Under the pieces are notes generated by a model that was not told where the DNA came from, made no database searches, and saw only the letters and a list, made by a program, of their open reading frames with translations. A DNA stretch of 64,000 bases from Isoalcanivorax pacificus W11-5. Its GTDB lineage: Bacteria > Pseudomonadota > Gammaproteobacteria > Pseudomonadales > Alcanivoracaceae. Shown here piece after piece: positions 45,099 through 53,103 of this stretch. The stretch spans positions 3,178,994 through 3,242,993 of the forward strand of contig NZ_CP004387.1 in NCBI RefSeq assembly GCF_000299335.2, read 5' to 3'. Every line of letters begins with the position of its first letter. Position 1 is the stretch's first letter. Position numbers and translations under genes: made by a program.

Positions 45099-46304
45099 AT
45101 GGCGATCGACAAGCCTCATCGGGGAGGCGGTCCAGTCTCGCTCTCCGCCCTGCTGGACGAGGCCGCTCAACGCCTGCCGCCACGACAGACCGTGCCGGCG
45201 GCCAGCGATGGATTCCTGTTCAGTGGCAACCGCCATGAGAGCGTGCCGCGCGCGCTGTTCTTCGATCATCGCCTCACGCCACTGGAACGCAACGCCTGGC
45301 AGGTGTTCCGGCTGCTGCTCGACGACGACGGCATCACCGCCTTTCCCACCTACGAACAACTCCGCCCCTACCTGGCCTCGACACCGTGCGCGCCGAAGGC
45401 CTCCCACGAGACGGTGGCGCGCGCACTCACGCTGCTGCGCCTGACGCGCTGGCTCAGTCTGGTGCGGCGTCGGCGCGATCCGCGCACCGGGCGCATCCAG
45501 GGCAACCTGTACGTGCTGCACGATGAACCGCTGACGCCCTTCGAGGCCATGCAGCTCGATCCCGATTACCTGGACCTGGTAAGCCAGGCGCTGACGCATG
45601 CGAGCAAGGCGGTGCAGCACGTCGGCGTCCACACACTCCAGGAGATCGCCGAAGACCCACTGCTCAACGGCCGCGCTCTGCCCACGCGCCTGCAGGTGCT
45701 GGCGCAGCGGTTGGCAAGCCAGGGGTGGAACGCTCTCGAAAGTTATCCACAGGACGAGACCATTCACGAAGCCGAAGAAGGCCCGAAAGCCCTTCTTCGG
45801 CACGGAGAACAGCAGTCTTCGGAATCCGAAGCGGGTCGCAAAGCCCCGTCAGACGCCCTTCTTCCGAATCCGAAGCAGGACCGTACAGTACGTAAAGAAA
45901 GTATTAAAAATAATAAAGTACGTACAGTACCGCGCGCGCGCGAAAACCTTCGTCTGCCTCAGCGCTTCCTCGCCTTGAAAGAGGAACAGCAGTCCGGCGC
46001 ACTGGTCGCAATTCAGCGGGTGGACGACACCCTGCAACAGGCGGTGCTCGACGAATGGGCGGCCCGCTGCCAGGCCGGCGGCATCCGCAATCCCGCCGGT
46101 TATCTCTTCGGGGTCATCCAGAAAGCGATCAAGGGCGAGTTCCATGCCTGGGCCGGCCAACCGGAACACGCACCGACCGCTATTTCACCGTCGTCTCTGG
46201 AATCGCTGCGCGCACCCGAGCGCGACTGGTCTCCGCCAGCGATCGATCACGAAGCCGCGCAGCAGCATCTGACCCGCCTGCACGATCTGTTCAAGGAGTC
46301 TTGA
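45099..46304 (+). CDS. STY4528-family ICE replication protein
   Basis: 401 residues. Opening GNRHESVPRALFFDHRLTPL-ERNAWQVFRLLLDDDGITAF-PTYEQLRPYLASTPCA-KAS-ETVARALTLLRLTRWLSLVR is the winged-helix initiator-like domain of STY4528 proteins. A linker rich in K/N/R (KESIKNNKVRTVPRARENLR) is coded by an AT-rich DNA stretch with repeats. C-terminal part: QAVLDEWAARCQAGGIRNPA-GYLFGVIQKAIKGEFHAW. Predicted to initiate replication of the excised circle. Confidence 0.88.
   Translation: MAIDKPHRGGGPVSLSALLDEAAQRLPPRQTVPAASDGFLFSGNRHESVPRALFFDHRLTPLERNAWQVFRLLLDDDGITAFPTYEQLRPYLASTPCAPKASHETVARALTLLRLTRWLSLVRRRRDPRTGRIQGNLYVLHDEPLTPFEAMQLDPDYLDLVSQALTHASKAVQHVGVHTLQEIAEDPLLNGRALPTRLQVLAQRLASQGWNALESYPQDETIHEAEEGPKALLRHGEQQSSESEAGRKAPSDALLPNPKQDRTVRKESIKNNKVRTVPRARENLRLPQRFLALKEEQQSGALVAIQRVDDTLQQAVLDEWAARCQAGGIRNPAGYLFGVIQKAIKGEFHAWAGQPEHAPTAISPSSLESLRAPERDWSPPAIDHEAAQQHLTRLHDLFKES
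45883..45930. other. AT-rich segment flanked by GTACAGTAC repeats: candidate replication origin
   Basis: Inside the replication-protein gene, two direct copies of GTACAGTAC (45883-45891 and 45922-45930), extended to ACGT on the inner sides, bracket about 30 bases of almost pure A/T in an otherwise GC-rich gene; an alternating CG run follows at once. Iteron-like repeats beside an AT-rich unwinding stretch in or near the initiator gene is the layout of many plasmid origins. Confidence 0.4.
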
Positions 46305-46314
46305 AGCCAGCGGG

Positions 46315-46331
46315 CTATACCAGTGGTATAG
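46315..46331. promoter_or_regulatory. palindromic operator candidate, copy 1
   Basis: CTATACCA-G-TGGTATAG, a perfect dyad around a central G, 120 bp upstream of the PFL_4669 gene. The 19-bp core TATACCAGTGGTATAGCGC is repeated exactly before topB. The left arm supplies a -10-like TATACC. The inverted pair CTGCCTT / AAGGCAG follows within 40 bp. Confidence 0.7.
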
Positions 46332-46451
46332 CGCAACAGCCTGCCTTCCCGTTCCTGTAAACAAGGCAGCGGCGCAATGCGGTTTGTTGACTGACAGCCT
46401 TCCACTGCTTGTCGATGCTGGCGACTCGTTCATTCACAGCGAGTCGCTCTT

Positions 46452-47240
46452 ATGGCAAACGAACCCCTGCAACTGAATCTCGGGTCGCTGCGCAGCGCGA
46501 TGGCGCTGACGCTGCACACGCATCACGCCTCACGCATCTGGCACGGCCGCGCGCCCGCCGAAGGCCGGCCCGGCATCATCGGCCTGAACGGCTTCATCTC
46601 CATCATGAACAAGCTCAAGCGCGGCGCCGAGCAGGACGACCCCTACTCGGACTGGTGGATGCTGCGCATCGAGGAAAAGATCGCCGACACCAAGACGCGC
46701 CTGCAAACGCTGCGCGAACAGGTTGACCAGGCCCTGGCCGACGTACCGCCAGCTCTCAGCCTGGGCGAGAACCTCAACGTGCAGCCGGTCAAGCTGCCCC
46801 TGTTCGTCAATTCTCAGTTGGGGTTCATGGCGGTCTACCTGCTGGCCGACTACGACGACCTGGCGCGGCGCCTGATCCTGGCGCATCACACGGCGTTGAT
46901 CGATCGCAGCACCCTGGAGCGCTGGCTCAACGACGGTGCGCATGCGCTGCGCAGCCTGTTCTCCCTGGCCCAGCAGTACCGCTATTCCGGCACCACGCGC
47001 GATGACTTCGCGGCGAAGAACGCAGCGGCGCGCGCGGCATTGGAGAAGTTCGGCGAGCTGCCGACCGACGTGCTCGAAGGCACGCGCCGCTCGCGCTTCG
47101 CGCCGCCGATCAACCGCCGGTCATCGCAGGATGGCAGGCAGGAAAGGACGGATATCCCGAGCGCTGCGCCAGCCGACGAAGCCACGGAAGACGACGCGAA
47201 CGACGACGGCGCCGCATCCGATGAGGATGAGCCAGCATGA
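46452..47240 (+). CDS. TIGR03761-family ICE protein (PFL_4669 type)
   Basis: 262 residues. LGSLRSAMALTLHTHHASRI-WHGRAP, then IGLNGFISIMNKLKRGAEQD-DPYSDWWMLRIEEKI and AVYLLADYDDLARRLILAHH, the PFL_4669 family that is found only in ICEs and genomic islands. Acidic C-terminal tail (DEATEDDANDDGAASDEDEP). Function not established; the genomic place beside SSB and topoisomerase III suggests DNA processing. Overlaps the next gene by 4 bp. Confidence 0.9.
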   Translation: MANEPLQLNLGSLRSAMALTLHTHHASRIWHGRAPAEGRPGIIGLNGFISIMNKLKRGAEQDDPYSDWWMLRIEEKIADTKTRLQTLREQVDQALADVPPALSLGENLNVQPVKLPLFVNSQLGFMAVYLLADYDDLARRLILAHHTALIDRSTLERWLNDGAHALRSLFSLAQQYRYSGTTRDDFAAKNAAARAALEKFGELPTDVLEGTRRSRFAPPINRRSSQDGRQERTDIPSAAPADEATEDDANDDGAASDEDEPA

Positions 47241-47788
47241 CGGAATCTGCTCTCACCGACAAACCGACACGCTTCACGCCACTGGAACAGGCGGACTTCC
47301 AGCGCCTGGAACACGCAGCCTACCTAAAGGGCCTTTTACAGCCTTTTAAGGGTAAGGGACGTTTGGAGTCCTGGGCCAACCAGTGTGCGGCGCTGCGCGA
47401 CGACCTGATCGTGCTGGCGCAGCGGCGGGTACTGCCCCAGGCGCGCGGCTATCCCTTCAGCCTGCTCGGTGTGCAACTGGCCCAGCAGACCACTGGCGCA
47501 GGCACGACCTTTCTGCGCTGGCGCAATCTCGACCGTTCTAGCATGGGCGTCGCCTTGTGGGAGGCGCTGCTGGCCGATCCCGCGACACCGGCATCGCTGA
47601 TCGACGACCTCTACGCGATGGAGCTGCAGCGCATCGCGCTGAACATGCAGATCAGCCTCACGCACAGCATTGCCCGCCAAACCCTGGACTGCGCCGGAAA
47701 GATGGCCCAGGCCGAAGCGGCTTACCTGCGGCGTATCCAGGGGCACGCCGCCTCGATCAACCCCACCACTTCCAAGGAGTCACCATGA
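47237..47788 (+). CDS. DUF3158-family ICE protein
   Basis: 183 residues. FTPLEQADFQRLEHAAYLKG-LLQPFKGKGRLESWANQCAA, and GVQLAQQTTGAGTTFLRWRN, match DUF3158, a family located between PFL_4669 and SSB in ICEs of this group. Coupled to both by ATGA overlaps. Unknown function, presumed DNA metabolism. Confidence 0.85.
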   Translation: MTESALTDKPTRFTPLEQADFQRLEHAAYLKGLLQPFKGKGRLESWANQCAALRDDLIVLAQRRVLPQARGYPFSLLGVQLAQQTTGAGTTFLRWRNLDRSSMGVALWEALLADPATPASLIDDLYAMELQRIALNMQISLTHSIARQTLDCAGKMAQAEAAYLRRIQGHAASINPTTSKESP

Positions 47789-48183
47789 GCACGCATTTCT
47801 TCGGCGAGGGCAACATCGGCTCTGCGCCAGATTATCGCGAGTTTGCCAACGGCAACGACGAGCCGCGCCGGCTGCTGCGCCTGAACGTCTACTTCGACAA
47901 CCCGGTGCCGATGAAGGATGGCACTTTCGAGGACCGTGGAGGTTTCTGGGCGCCGGTGGAACTGTGGCACCGCGACGCCGAACACTGGAGCACGCTATAC
48001 CAGAAGGGCATGCGCGTGCTGGTCGAAGGCCGCACTGTGCGCGACGAGTGGGAAGACGCCGACGAGAACGAGCGCGTGACCTTCAAGATCGAAGCGCGCC
48101 GGGTTGGCATCCTGCCGTATCGCGTCGAGGATGTAACGCTGGGTGTCAAGGGACAGGCCATGGAGCAACCCCACGACGAGTAG
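47785..48183 (+). CDS. ssb: single-stranded DNA-binding protein (ICE type)
   Basis: 132 residues from MSTHFFGEGNIGSAPDYREF. OB-fold features: GEGNIGSAPDY, RRLLRLNVYFDNP, GGFWAPVELWHRD and GMRVLVEGRTVRDEWEDADE. It lacks the acidic DDDIPF tail of chromosomal SSB, like other ICE SSB-like proteins. Protects single-stranded transfer or replication intermediates. Confidence 0.88.
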   Translation: MSTHFFGEGNIGSAPDYREFANGNDEPRRLLRLNVYFDNPVPMKDGTFEDRGGFWAPVELWHRDAEHWSTLYQKGMRVLVEGRTVRDEWEDADENERVTFKIEARRVGILPYRVEDVTLGVKGQAMEQPHDE

Positions 48184-48254
48184 CCGCTGCGCAGGATCGT
48201 GTGAGCGGCTGGACCAGCCGTCAGCCGCTCACCGTGCGCCAGCTCATGCACCCG

Positions 48255-48271
48255 TTATACCAGTGGTATAG
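48255..48271. promoter_or_regulatory. palindromic operator candidate, copy 2
   Basis: TTATACCA-G-TGGTATAG, 158 bp upstream of topB, in the 246-bp space after ssb. Shares 19 consecutive bases with copy 1 near 46.3 kb. Probably the target of an element-encoded regulator that links the two transcription units. Confidence 0.7.
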
Positions 48272-48429
48272 CGCCATCCTGTTCCGCCGACATCCACTCA
48301 CCCGGCCTTCGAGCACCGACCGAAAGCCGGTCTCATGCCGATCCGGCTTGTTTGCTGTCGCGCCGCCCTTGGACCGCCATGCTGGAGCCTGACTCAGAAA
48401 GCGCCATGCCATGACGAAGGAGGCCAAGC

Positions 48430-50445
48430 GTGCGGGTGTATCTGTGCGAGAAACCCTCGCAAGGCAAGGACATCGCCAGGGTGTTGGGCGCCCGGCAGCG
48501 CGGCAACGGCTGCTACAGCGGTTCGGGTATCACGGTGACATGGTGCATCGGCCATCTTGTCGAGGCGGCACCGCCGGAAACCTACGGCGAGCAGTACAAG
48601 CACTGGTCCATCGAGCAGTTGCCTATTCTTCCCGAGCGCTGGCGCATCGAGGTCAAGGCCAAGACCGCCGCGCAGTTCAAGATCGTGAAGCAGTTCGTCG
48701 CCCAGGCCGGCGAGCTGGTGATCGCCACCGACGCCGACCGCGAAGGCGAAATGATCGCGCGCGAGATCATCGATCTGTGCGGCTACCGTGGCCCGATCCA
48801 GAGGCTGTGGCTGTCGGCGCTCAACGATGCGTCGATCCGCAAGGCGCTGACTCAACTCAAGCCGGGTGGCGAAACGCTGCCACTGTATTTTTCCGCACTG
48901 GCCCGTTCGCGCGCGGATTGGCTGATCGGCATGAACCTGAGCCGCCTGTTCACGGTGCTGGGTCGGCGGTCCGGGTATCAGGGCGTGCTGTCGGTCGGTC
49001 GCGTACAGACACCGACACTGAAACTGGTGGTGGACCGCGACCGCGAGATCGCACGCTTCGTCTCCGTACCGTATTGGACCATCGACGTCACGCTGTCCCA
49101 CGCGGGCCAGTCCTTCGCGGCAAGCTGGATGCCGCCCGACGGCACAACGGACGCAGCCGGTCGCTGCCTGCAGCAGCCAGTGGCGCAGCAGGCTGCCGAC
49201 CGCATCCGTGCGGGTCGTGAATCGAAGGTGCTGTCGGTGGAAACCGAGCGTGTGCGCGAAGCCGCGCCGCTGCCGTTCGACCTCGGCACCTTGCAGGAAG
49301 TGTGTTCGCGGCAACTCGGGCTGGACGTACAGGAGACGCTGGACATCGCGCAGTCCTTGTACGAAACGCACAAGGCGACGACTTATCCGCGCAGTGACTC
49401 CGGCTACCTGCCCGAGAGCATGCTGGCCGAAGTGCCGACCGTGCTCGACGCGCTGCTCGCCACCGATCCCGGCCTGCGCCCGTTGATCGACCGGCTCGAC
49501 AGGACACAGCGCTCGCGCGTCTGGAACGACAGCAAGATAACGGCGCACCACGGCATCATTCCCACGCTGGAGCCTGCGAACCTCTCGGCCATGCCGGAGA
49601 AGGAGCTGGCGGTCTACGCGCTGATCCGGGCGCACTACCTGGCGCAGTTCCTGCCGCATCACGAATTCGACCGCACACTGGTGATGCTCGACTGTGCAGG
49701 GCAATCGTTGCAGGCCGTCGGCAAGCGGGTGATCGTGCCTGGCTGGCACCTGGCGCTCCCCGGCAAGGGGCAGGATGCGGCGGACGACGAGCCGGCCCAG
49801 CGCAGCCAGATCCTGCCGCCGCTGGACACCGGAGCGCGCTGCGGTGTCCAGCAGGTCGAACTGAAGGCACTGAAGACGCTGCCCCCCAAGCCTTACACCC
49901 AGGGCGAATTGATCAAGGCGATGAAGGGTGTCGCCAAGCTGGTCACCGATCCACGGCTGAAGCAGAAGCTGAAGGAGACGACGGGCATCGGCACCGAAGC
50001 CACGCGCGCCGGCATCATCAACGGCCTGTTGGCTCGCGGCTATCTGGTGAAGAAGGGTCGCGCCATCCGCGCGTCGGATGCGGCTTTCACACTCATCGAC
50101 GCGGTGCCGGCGGCGATCACCGATCCCGGCACGACGGCGATCTGGGAACAGGCGCTGGACATGATCGAGGCCGGCCAGATGACGCTGGACACCTTCATCG
50201 ACAAGCAATCGGCCTGGGTCGCGCAGTTGGTTCAGCAATATCGAGGCACCGTCCTGTCGATCAAGCTGCCCGAAGGGCCGGCCTGCCCGGTATGCGGTGC
50301 GGCGACGCGCCAGCGCAACGGCAAGAACGGTGCCTTCTGGTCGTGCAGCCGCTATCCCGACTGCAAGGGCACGCTGCCGGCCGAATCCTCGACGGGCAGG
50401 CGCAGGGCTTCGCGCCAGCGGCGCGCTGCGCCTAAGGCGTCCTGA
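48430..50445 (+). CDS. topB: DNA topoisomerase III
   Basis: 671 residues. Toprim: MRVYLCEKPSQGKDIARVLG … ELVIATDADREGEMIAREII. Catalytic Tyr in KATTYPRSDSGYLPE (about residue 320). RADWLIGMNLSRLFTVLGRR, SVGRVQTPTLKLVVDRD. C-terminal zinc ribbon CPVCGAATRQRNGKNGAFWS-CSRYPDCKG and a basic tail. Typical TraE-like topoisomerase III of ICEs, useful for resolving transfer intermediates. Start has GGAGGCCAAGC. Preceded by the repeated palindrome. Confidence 0.95.
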   Translation: MRVYLCEKPSQGKDIARVLGARQRGNGCYSGSGITVTWCIGHLVEAAPPETYGEQYKHWSIEQLPILPERWRIEVKAKTAAQFKIVKQFVAQAGELVIATDADREGEMIAREIIDLCGYRGPIQRLWLSALNDASIRKALTQLKPGGETLPLYFSALARSRADWLIGMNLSRLFTVLGRRSGYQGVLSVGRVQTPTLKLVVDRDREIARFVSVPYWTIDVTLSHAGQSFAASWMPPDGTTDAAGRCLQQPVAQQAADRIRAGRESKVLSVETERVREAAPLPFDLGTLQEVCSRQLGLDVQETLDIAQSLYETHKATTYPRSDSGYLPESMLAEVPTVLDALLATDPGLRPLIDRLDRTQRSRVWNDSKITAHHGIIPTLEPANLSAMPEKELAVYALIRAHYLAQFLPHHEFDRTLVMLDCAGQSLQAVGKRVIVPGWHLALPGKGQDAADDEPAQRSQILPPLDTGARCGVQQVELKALKTLPPKPYTQGELIKAMKGVAKLVTDPRLKQKLKETTGIGTEATRAGIINGLLARGYLVKKGRAIRASDAAFTLIDAVPAAITDPGTTAIWEQALDMIEAGQMTLDTFIDKQSAWVAQLVQQYRGTVLSIKLPEGPACPVCGAATRQRNGKNGAFWSCSRYPDCKGTLPAESSTGRRRASRQRRAAPKAS

Positions 50446-50651
50446 TGCCAACGAACACCTCTGCCGCGCCGGGATTTCACTGACGGCGAGGCAAACCGTC
50501 CCGCGCCCCGTGGGACTCCCCAGCGCGCGTCTCCTTCTGCAACGGTGTGCGCGTTCCGCCTGGCCGATACAGGGCCACGGGACGAGAAGGTCGTTTCTCC
50601 ACGAATGGCGCTCGCCGCCATTCCATTGATCGGTGTTCCTTCCGTTGATCG

Positions 50652-50714
50652 CGAGGGGTCTCCTGACGACTTGCCGGCCCGCCGGCGCTGCGCGAATCGT
50701 CAGGAGACCCCTCG
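50652..50714. repeat. perfect 18-bp inverted repeat with 27-base loop
   Basis: Arms CGAGGGGTCTCCTGACGA and TCGTCAGGAGACCCCTCG pair without a mismatch; the loop contains a second self-complementary GCCGGC. No T-tract follows, so a simple terminator is unlikely. Candidate oriT hairpin, protein-binding site or structured RNA. Confidence 0.85.
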
Positions 50715-50893
50715 GGTCCACGGTACTCGGTGCCGGTGCCCGCCGGCGAAACAACGGGTTCCCTTTGTGCGCGGATGTGTGCCAGAGGTTTCCGGCCCCA
50801 GCCACGAAACGGGTCGGGTGAGATTGCTGGACCAGCGGCAGGCTTTGACGACGGCCACGCCCTGCAACAGCCCACGGGTGGTGATTCCTCCCC

Positions 50894-50922
50894 GCCGAAG
50901 GCTCGCGCCTTCGGCTGCTTTT
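50894..50922 (+). terminator. terminator-like hairpin
   Basis: GCCGAAGGC-tcgc-GCCTTCGGC followed by TGCTTTT, a 9-bp perfect stem with a short U-tract, downstream of topB. Confidence 0.65.
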
Positions 50923-51033
50923 CCCTTCACGCCAGCTTTCGCTGCGCCGACGCACCACGCTCGGCAAGCAATCGGGCGATCACCGCGAGCGGATTTCGGC
51001 TCGCCAATGCACGCCAAGCCTCCGAACCTACAG

Positions 51034-51128
51034 CCCATGCGCGCTGACCTCCGTCAGCACCATGCCCAGGCAGCTTCGGTCTTCAAAGCTGCGACGCGGT
51101 TCTTCCGCGTTGACCGATCCAGTCCGCT
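51034..51128 (+). ncRNA. three-hairpin leader RNA element, copy A
   Basis: P1 GCTGAC/GTCAGC (51043-51058), spacer CACCATGCCCAG, P2 GCAGCTT/AAGCTGC (51070-51092) with loop CGGTCTTCA, P3 ACGCGG/CCGCGT (51094-51110), then TTGACCGATCCAGTCCGC. The same order recurs at 52.85 and 56.22 kb with compensating base changes in the stems. It lies in the leader of the 77-residue protein gene. Confidence 0.7.
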
Positions 51129-51178
51129 TCGCATCGCTCGTGCGGACGATCGCCATGTCCTGGCGACGATGCTTCGTT

Positions 51179-51246
51179 CCACCCCACGGGAATCCGCTTC
51201 ATCCCGTCGGGATGTGGCGCTTCCCATCCCTTCATAGGAGAGCACC
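51179..51246 (+). promoter_or_regulatory. attenuator-like leader, copy 1
   Basis: ATCCC-gt-CGGGAT hairpin (51201-51213); its GGGATG can pair instead with CATCCC (51225-51230) just before a short T-rich run and the ribosome site AGGAGAG. Fits the C-G-C-G-C-U order shared by seven leaders in this region. Confidence 0.55.
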
Positions 51247-51480
51247 ATGTCCTTCGATCCTGTCGCACTCAAGCCCACAGGCCCTTCGGGTCTGCTGGCG
51301 CTGGCGTATGTGGGCAAAAGCCTGCCCTTGCAGGTGCTGCGCAGTGCCGCCGGGCACTACATCGGCACCTTCGACGACGACGGCCCCGTCTCCCGCGAGT
51401 CCGTCGAGTATTTCCCGAGCCACGAGGCCGCTCGCCATGCCCTGGAAACCGGCGCATGGACGCAGCGCCAGTACCCGTGA
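51247..51480 (+). CDS. small conserved ICE protein
   Basis: 77 residues, MSFDPVALKPTGPSGLLALA-YVGKSLPLQVLRSAAGHYIG-TFDDDGPVSRESVEYFPSHE. Resembles small proteins found after topB in ICEs; no motif for a function. It may bind nucleic acid weakly (small, basic-to-neutral). Has a strong ribosome site AGGAGAGCACC. Confidence 0.75.
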   Translation: MSFDPVALKPTGPSGLLALAYVGKSLPLQVLRSAAGHYIGTFDDDGPVSRESVEYFPSHEAARHALETGAWTQRQYP

Positions 51481-51513
51481 TCCCCATCCATCTGTCATCA
51501 GGAGAACCTCGTC

Positions 51514-51906
51514 ATGAATCCGATGAGCGAGCAGGCGATCTTTGACGAGATCGCGCGCAACGATCTGCACTTCTCGAAAGCCCCCGACGCCTTTTTCCAC
51601 GCCTGGAAGCGCGGCGTCGAACTGGTCGGCCCCGGCCTGTTCGGCAACGGCACGCAGGAATGTCTGAACCTGGCCGTAGACAAGTGGGACTTGTGCCCGA
51701 ACGTCGCCGTCATCAGGAAGACCATCGGCGCCATGAGTTCCGGCGAAAGGGTCTTTCTCGCCGCGATGGTGAGCTTCTACAACGCCAAGGACGGCGGTGC
51801 GCTGCTCAAGCGCGTTGGCGTCCACGGTCTGGCCGACCTGGGCGGCCTGGACCTGGAGCGACGCAAGATCATCGCCACGCTGATCCTCAACTACACCGGC
51901 TGGTAA
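51514..51906 (+). CDS. conserved ICE hypothetical protein
   Basis: 130 residues. MSEQAIFDEIARNDLHFSKA-PDAFFHAWKRGVELVGPGLF, then SSGERVFLAAMVSFYNAKDG-GALLKRVG. Alpha-helical, soluble. No named domain recognised. 33 bp behind the previous gene with AGGAGAA, so likely cotranscribed. Confidence 0.75.
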   Translation: MNPMSEQAIFDEIARNDLHFSKAPDAFFHAWKRGVELVGPGLFGNGTQECLNLAVDKWDLCPNVAVIRKTIGAMSSGERVFLAAMVSFYNAKDGGALLKRVGVHGLADLGGLDLERRKIIATLILNYTGW

Positions 51907-51948
51907 CAGCACCGGCGGCCCATCATTCGTGACGGGCACCGTTTCTTT

Positions 51949-52012
51949 CATCCCTCTGGGGTCGATCCCCGGCAGGGGATCGGCTCCGCCTTTCCTCTAC
52001 TGGAGAACCATC
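51949..52012 (+). promoter_or_regulatory. attenuator-like leader, copy 2
   Basis: GATCCCC-ggca-GGGGATC (51964-51981), a perfect 7-bp hairpin; its GGGG can pair with CTCC (51984-51987) in front of CCTTTCCTCT and the ribosome site TGGAG. Confidence 0.55.
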
Positions 52013-52738
52013 ATGAACCCCAATGCCAATCCTGTTTCCAATCCCTTCGTCCGTGGCTACAACGGCCTTTCCATTCAGCGAATGATCGCCATCGCCTACG
52101 ATGACGACTGCCCGCTGACCTATCTTCCGCTGCACGCCTCGCAGTCCCATCTGCGGGACGACCAGATCCTGCGTTTTGAATGCGTCTTCTGCGACGACTT
52201 CACCTTGATCACTCAAGGCCAAGCCGTGCCGGATGAACTGGACGCTCAATGCCGGAACCATGGCTTCGCGCGCACGGTGATCTATGCCGTCATGGCGGAC
52301 GACTTCGGAACGCCGGTGCATGTCGGCGATACCTATTCCGAAGAAGCCGCCCGCGACGTGGTGCGGCGTCTGACCTTCGACACCGGCCACTACAGCCGAT
52401 GCTGGGAGATCAGTTCCGGGCATCTTCCCGAGGAAACGATGCAGTATCTCGAAGACCTCGCGGACACGTCCACGCTCACCGGCCTGTTGTTTGAAGCCTT
52501 CAGGATTCCCGACAGCGATGCCGTGGGCGTGAAGTTGATCGCTACGCCCTGGACCGACGCCAACCTCGAAATCGTCGATGGCCGCGATGTCCAGGCCCTG
52601 TATAACGAGCAGGCGAATGCGCGCGTTCCTTCATCGCTGCTGAACGTGCTGCACCTGGCCGCCATGGCGGACGTGCGCGTACTGATCTTCGATCCGAACG
52701 CCGCGATACTGGACGGCCTCCCCGTCTACGAAGAATGA
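52013..52738 (+). CDS. conserved ICE hypothetical protein
   Basis: 241 residues from MNPNANPVSNPFVRGYNGLS. Segments IQRMIAIAYDDDCPLTYLPL, HGFARTVIYAVMADDFGTPV, YSRCWEISSGHLPEETMQYL and LNVLHLAAMADVRVLIFDPN-AAILDGLPVYEE. The last phrase is typical of a family of ICE proteins (possibly the DUF5983 group). Soluble; no catalytic motif seen. Confidence 0.75.
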   Translation: MNPNANPVSNPFVRGYNGLSIQRMIAIAYDDDCPLTYLPLHASQSHLRDDQILRFECVFCDDFTLITQGQAVPDELDAQCRNHGFARTVIYAVMADDFGTPVHVGDTYSEEAARDVVRRLTFDTGHYSRCWEISSGHLPEETMQYLEDLADTSTLTGLLFEAFRIPDSDAVGVKLIATPWTDANLEIVDGRDVQALYNEQANARVPSSLLNVLHLAAMADVRVLIFDPNAAILDGLPVYEE

Positions 52739-52751
52739 CCCCCTCCACCTT

Positions 52752-52781
52752 GAGCCCCTTCACGGGGCTCTTTCTCTTTGT
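52752..52781 (+). terminator. intrinsic terminator
   Basis: GAGCCCC-ttcac-GGGGCTC followed by TTTCTCTTTG, 13 bp after the stop codon. Confidence 0.85.
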
Positions 52782-52850
52782 GCCCCACAGAAATAGGGAT
52801 GGCTGCGGAAGCCGATTGACGGTCGCCGGTTCGCCGCCGCCATGCCACGC

Positions 52851-52948
52851 TGCGGCCATGTTCCGCTGATCCGTCAGCAACATGCCCAGGTAGTCACGGT
52901 CTTCGAGGCTACGACGCGGTTCCGACCGCGTGACCGATCCAGTTCGCA
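52851..52948 (+). ncRNA. three-hairpin leader RNA element, copy B
   Basis: P1 GCTGA/TCAGC (52865-52878), AACATGCCCAG, P2 GTAGTC/GGCTAC (52890-52912) with loop ACGGTCTTCGA, P3 ACGCGG/CCGCGT (52914-52931), TGACCGATCCAGTTCGC. Upstream of the DUF3577 gene. Shares the linkers of copies A and C, but P2 differs in sequence while still pairing. Confidence 0.75.
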
Positions 52949-53020
52949 CCAGCATCCCATGCGCGAACGTTCGCCCCTCCCAGGGCGAAGGATGCACAAG
53001 CAGTACCTGGATCGTTCGAT

Positions 53021-53103
53021 CCATCAACCCGCGCGGGGGTTATGCCTCCCCGCCGGGGTGGGTGTGTCTCCGCCTTCTTGTCCCTCAAGTCTGGAGATTC
53101 ACC
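53021..53103 (+). promoter_or_regulatory. attenuator-like leader, copy 3 (DUF3577 gene)
   Basis: AACCC-gcgcg-GGGGTT (53026-53041), then CCCC-gcc-GGGG (53048-53058). The second CGGGG can instead pair with CTCCG (53068-53072) before CCTTCTTG. Ribosome site TGGAG follows. It stands behind copy B of the three-hairpin element. Confidence 0.6.

Larger units (their letters stand above)
50446..51033. other. 588-bp non-coding stretch after topB with several inverted repeats
   Basis: No credible gene: frames lack ribosome sites and protein character. It holds hairpins AATGGCG-ctcgc-CGCCATT near 50.6 kb, a perfect 18-bp inverted repeat (50652-50714) and a terminator-like hairpin near 50.9 kb, and leads into the first three-hairpin element. 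Confidence 0.6.

Noticed and set aside
48394-50967. 857-codon open frame on the minus strand across topB
   Set aside because: It mirrors topB, whose motifs are unambiguous; the translation has no domain character and arises from GC-rich codon use.
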